From positions 1 to 7,639 of the forward strand of contig SKXR01000086.1 in assembly GCA_007128275.1 (NCBI GenBank): 7,639 nucleotides of DNA. Direction: 5' to 3'. Made by a program: the position numbers and the translations under genes. The stretch comes from Kiritimatiellia bacterium. Lineage in GTDB: Bacteria; Verrucomicrobiota; Kiritimatiellia; SLAD01. How positions within the stretch are numbered: position 1 is the first letter of the stretch; every line of letters starts with the position of its first letter. The notes beneath the pieces are model-generated. The model saw only the letters and a program-made list of their open reading frames with translations. It did not search any database and had not been told where the DNA came from. This document shows positions 7,456-7,639 of the stretch, piece by piece.

Positions 7456-7639
7456 GGGTCGAGCTACGCGAGACCGTCCCAATCCGCACGACCCACACCC
7501 CTGGAGGGTCGAGCTACGCGAGACCGTCTTGCCCGGCGTCGCATAGTTCCGCCCTCCATGTGCATGACCCTTGCCCTTGGAGGGTCGAGCTACGCGAGAC
7601 CGACCCAATCTGCACGACCCACACCCTTGGAGGGTCGAG
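7456..7639. repeat. Intergenic repeat cluster, 3 full cores plus one cut by the window edge
   Basis: The core GGGTCGAGCTACGCGAGACC occurs identically at 7456-7475, 7506-7525 and 7582-7601, and its first 8 bases recur at 7632-7639 where the window ends. Core-to-core distances are 50, 76 and 50 nt. Units 7456-7505 and 7582-7631 match at 47 of 50 positions including the inter-core part. The middle unit has an unrelated, 26-nt longer head but shares the tail GCATGACCCTTGCCCTTGGA in diverged form. The core can fold imperfectly (GGTC...GACC ends). It lies just upstream of the esterase gene and appears noncoding. It resembles dispersed REP-like intergenic repeats rather than a CRISPR. Confidence 0.85.

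Noticed and set aside
7318..7608. 96-aa minus-strand frame containing repeated GRSRVARP peptides
   Set aside because: The peptide repeats are just translation of the intergenic DNA repeat; the frame also overlaps the esterase start and lacks family features.
7456..7639. Possible CRISPR array
   Set aside because: Two of the three intervals between cores are nearly identical to each other and spacing is uneven (50, 76, 50), unlike unique spacers of constant length; no cas genes are present.

Overview
The window is a GC-rich bacterial segment with no tRNA, rRNA or CRISPR. It carries five protein-coding genes plus a short repeat cluster at the right edge. The gene content is two large CotH-kinase-family proteins, one with a LamG domain, a VTC/polyphosphate-polymerase-like protein, a DUF4956 membrane protein and a secreted SASA/SGNH esterase. 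Together with the intergenic palindrome-like repeat, this resembles environmental bacteria of the PVC group (Kiritimatiellota, Lentisphaerota or Verrucomicrobiota). That placement is an impression from gene content, not something the sequence proves.

Layout, left to right. Bases 3-1985 (+) hold the C-terminal two thirds of a CotH-family protein that enters from beyond the left edge. It meets, tail to tail with only 36 nt between stop codons, a 1020-aa membrane-anchored paralogue on the minus strand (5084 to 2022). That gene is the last of a compact minus-strand operon: VTC-domain protein (6524 to 5808), 17 nt gap, DUF4956 membrane protein (5790 to 5092), 7 nt gap, LamG-CotH protein. A signal-peptide-bearing SASA/carbohydrate-esterase-like protein (7424 to 6621) lies 96 nt upstream of the VTC gene on the same strand. 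A cluster of near-identical repeats (core GGGTCGAGCTACGCGAGACC) starts about 31 nt upstream of the esterase start codon and runs off the right edge.

How the genes may work together. Association of VTC, DUF4956 and CotH proteins is a recurring bacterial neighbourhood from general knowledge, but I know of no settled function. VTC domains belong to the triphosphate-tunnel fold and make polyphosphate in yeast. CotH proteins are atypical protein kinases first characterised in Bacillus spores. Here the VTC protein has no signal sequence and is predicted cytoplasmic. DUF4956 supplies a membrane segment and the CotH domain is predicted outside. This suggests an envelope phosphoryl- or polyphosphate-transfer system acting on surface proteins. 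That is inference.

The most notable details are three. The left CotH copy has Asn where the right copy has the predicted catalytic Asp. Both CotH proteins also carry a second, degenerate CotH-like module ahead of an Ig-like domain. The two paralogues are old and diverged despite their tail-to-tail arrangement.
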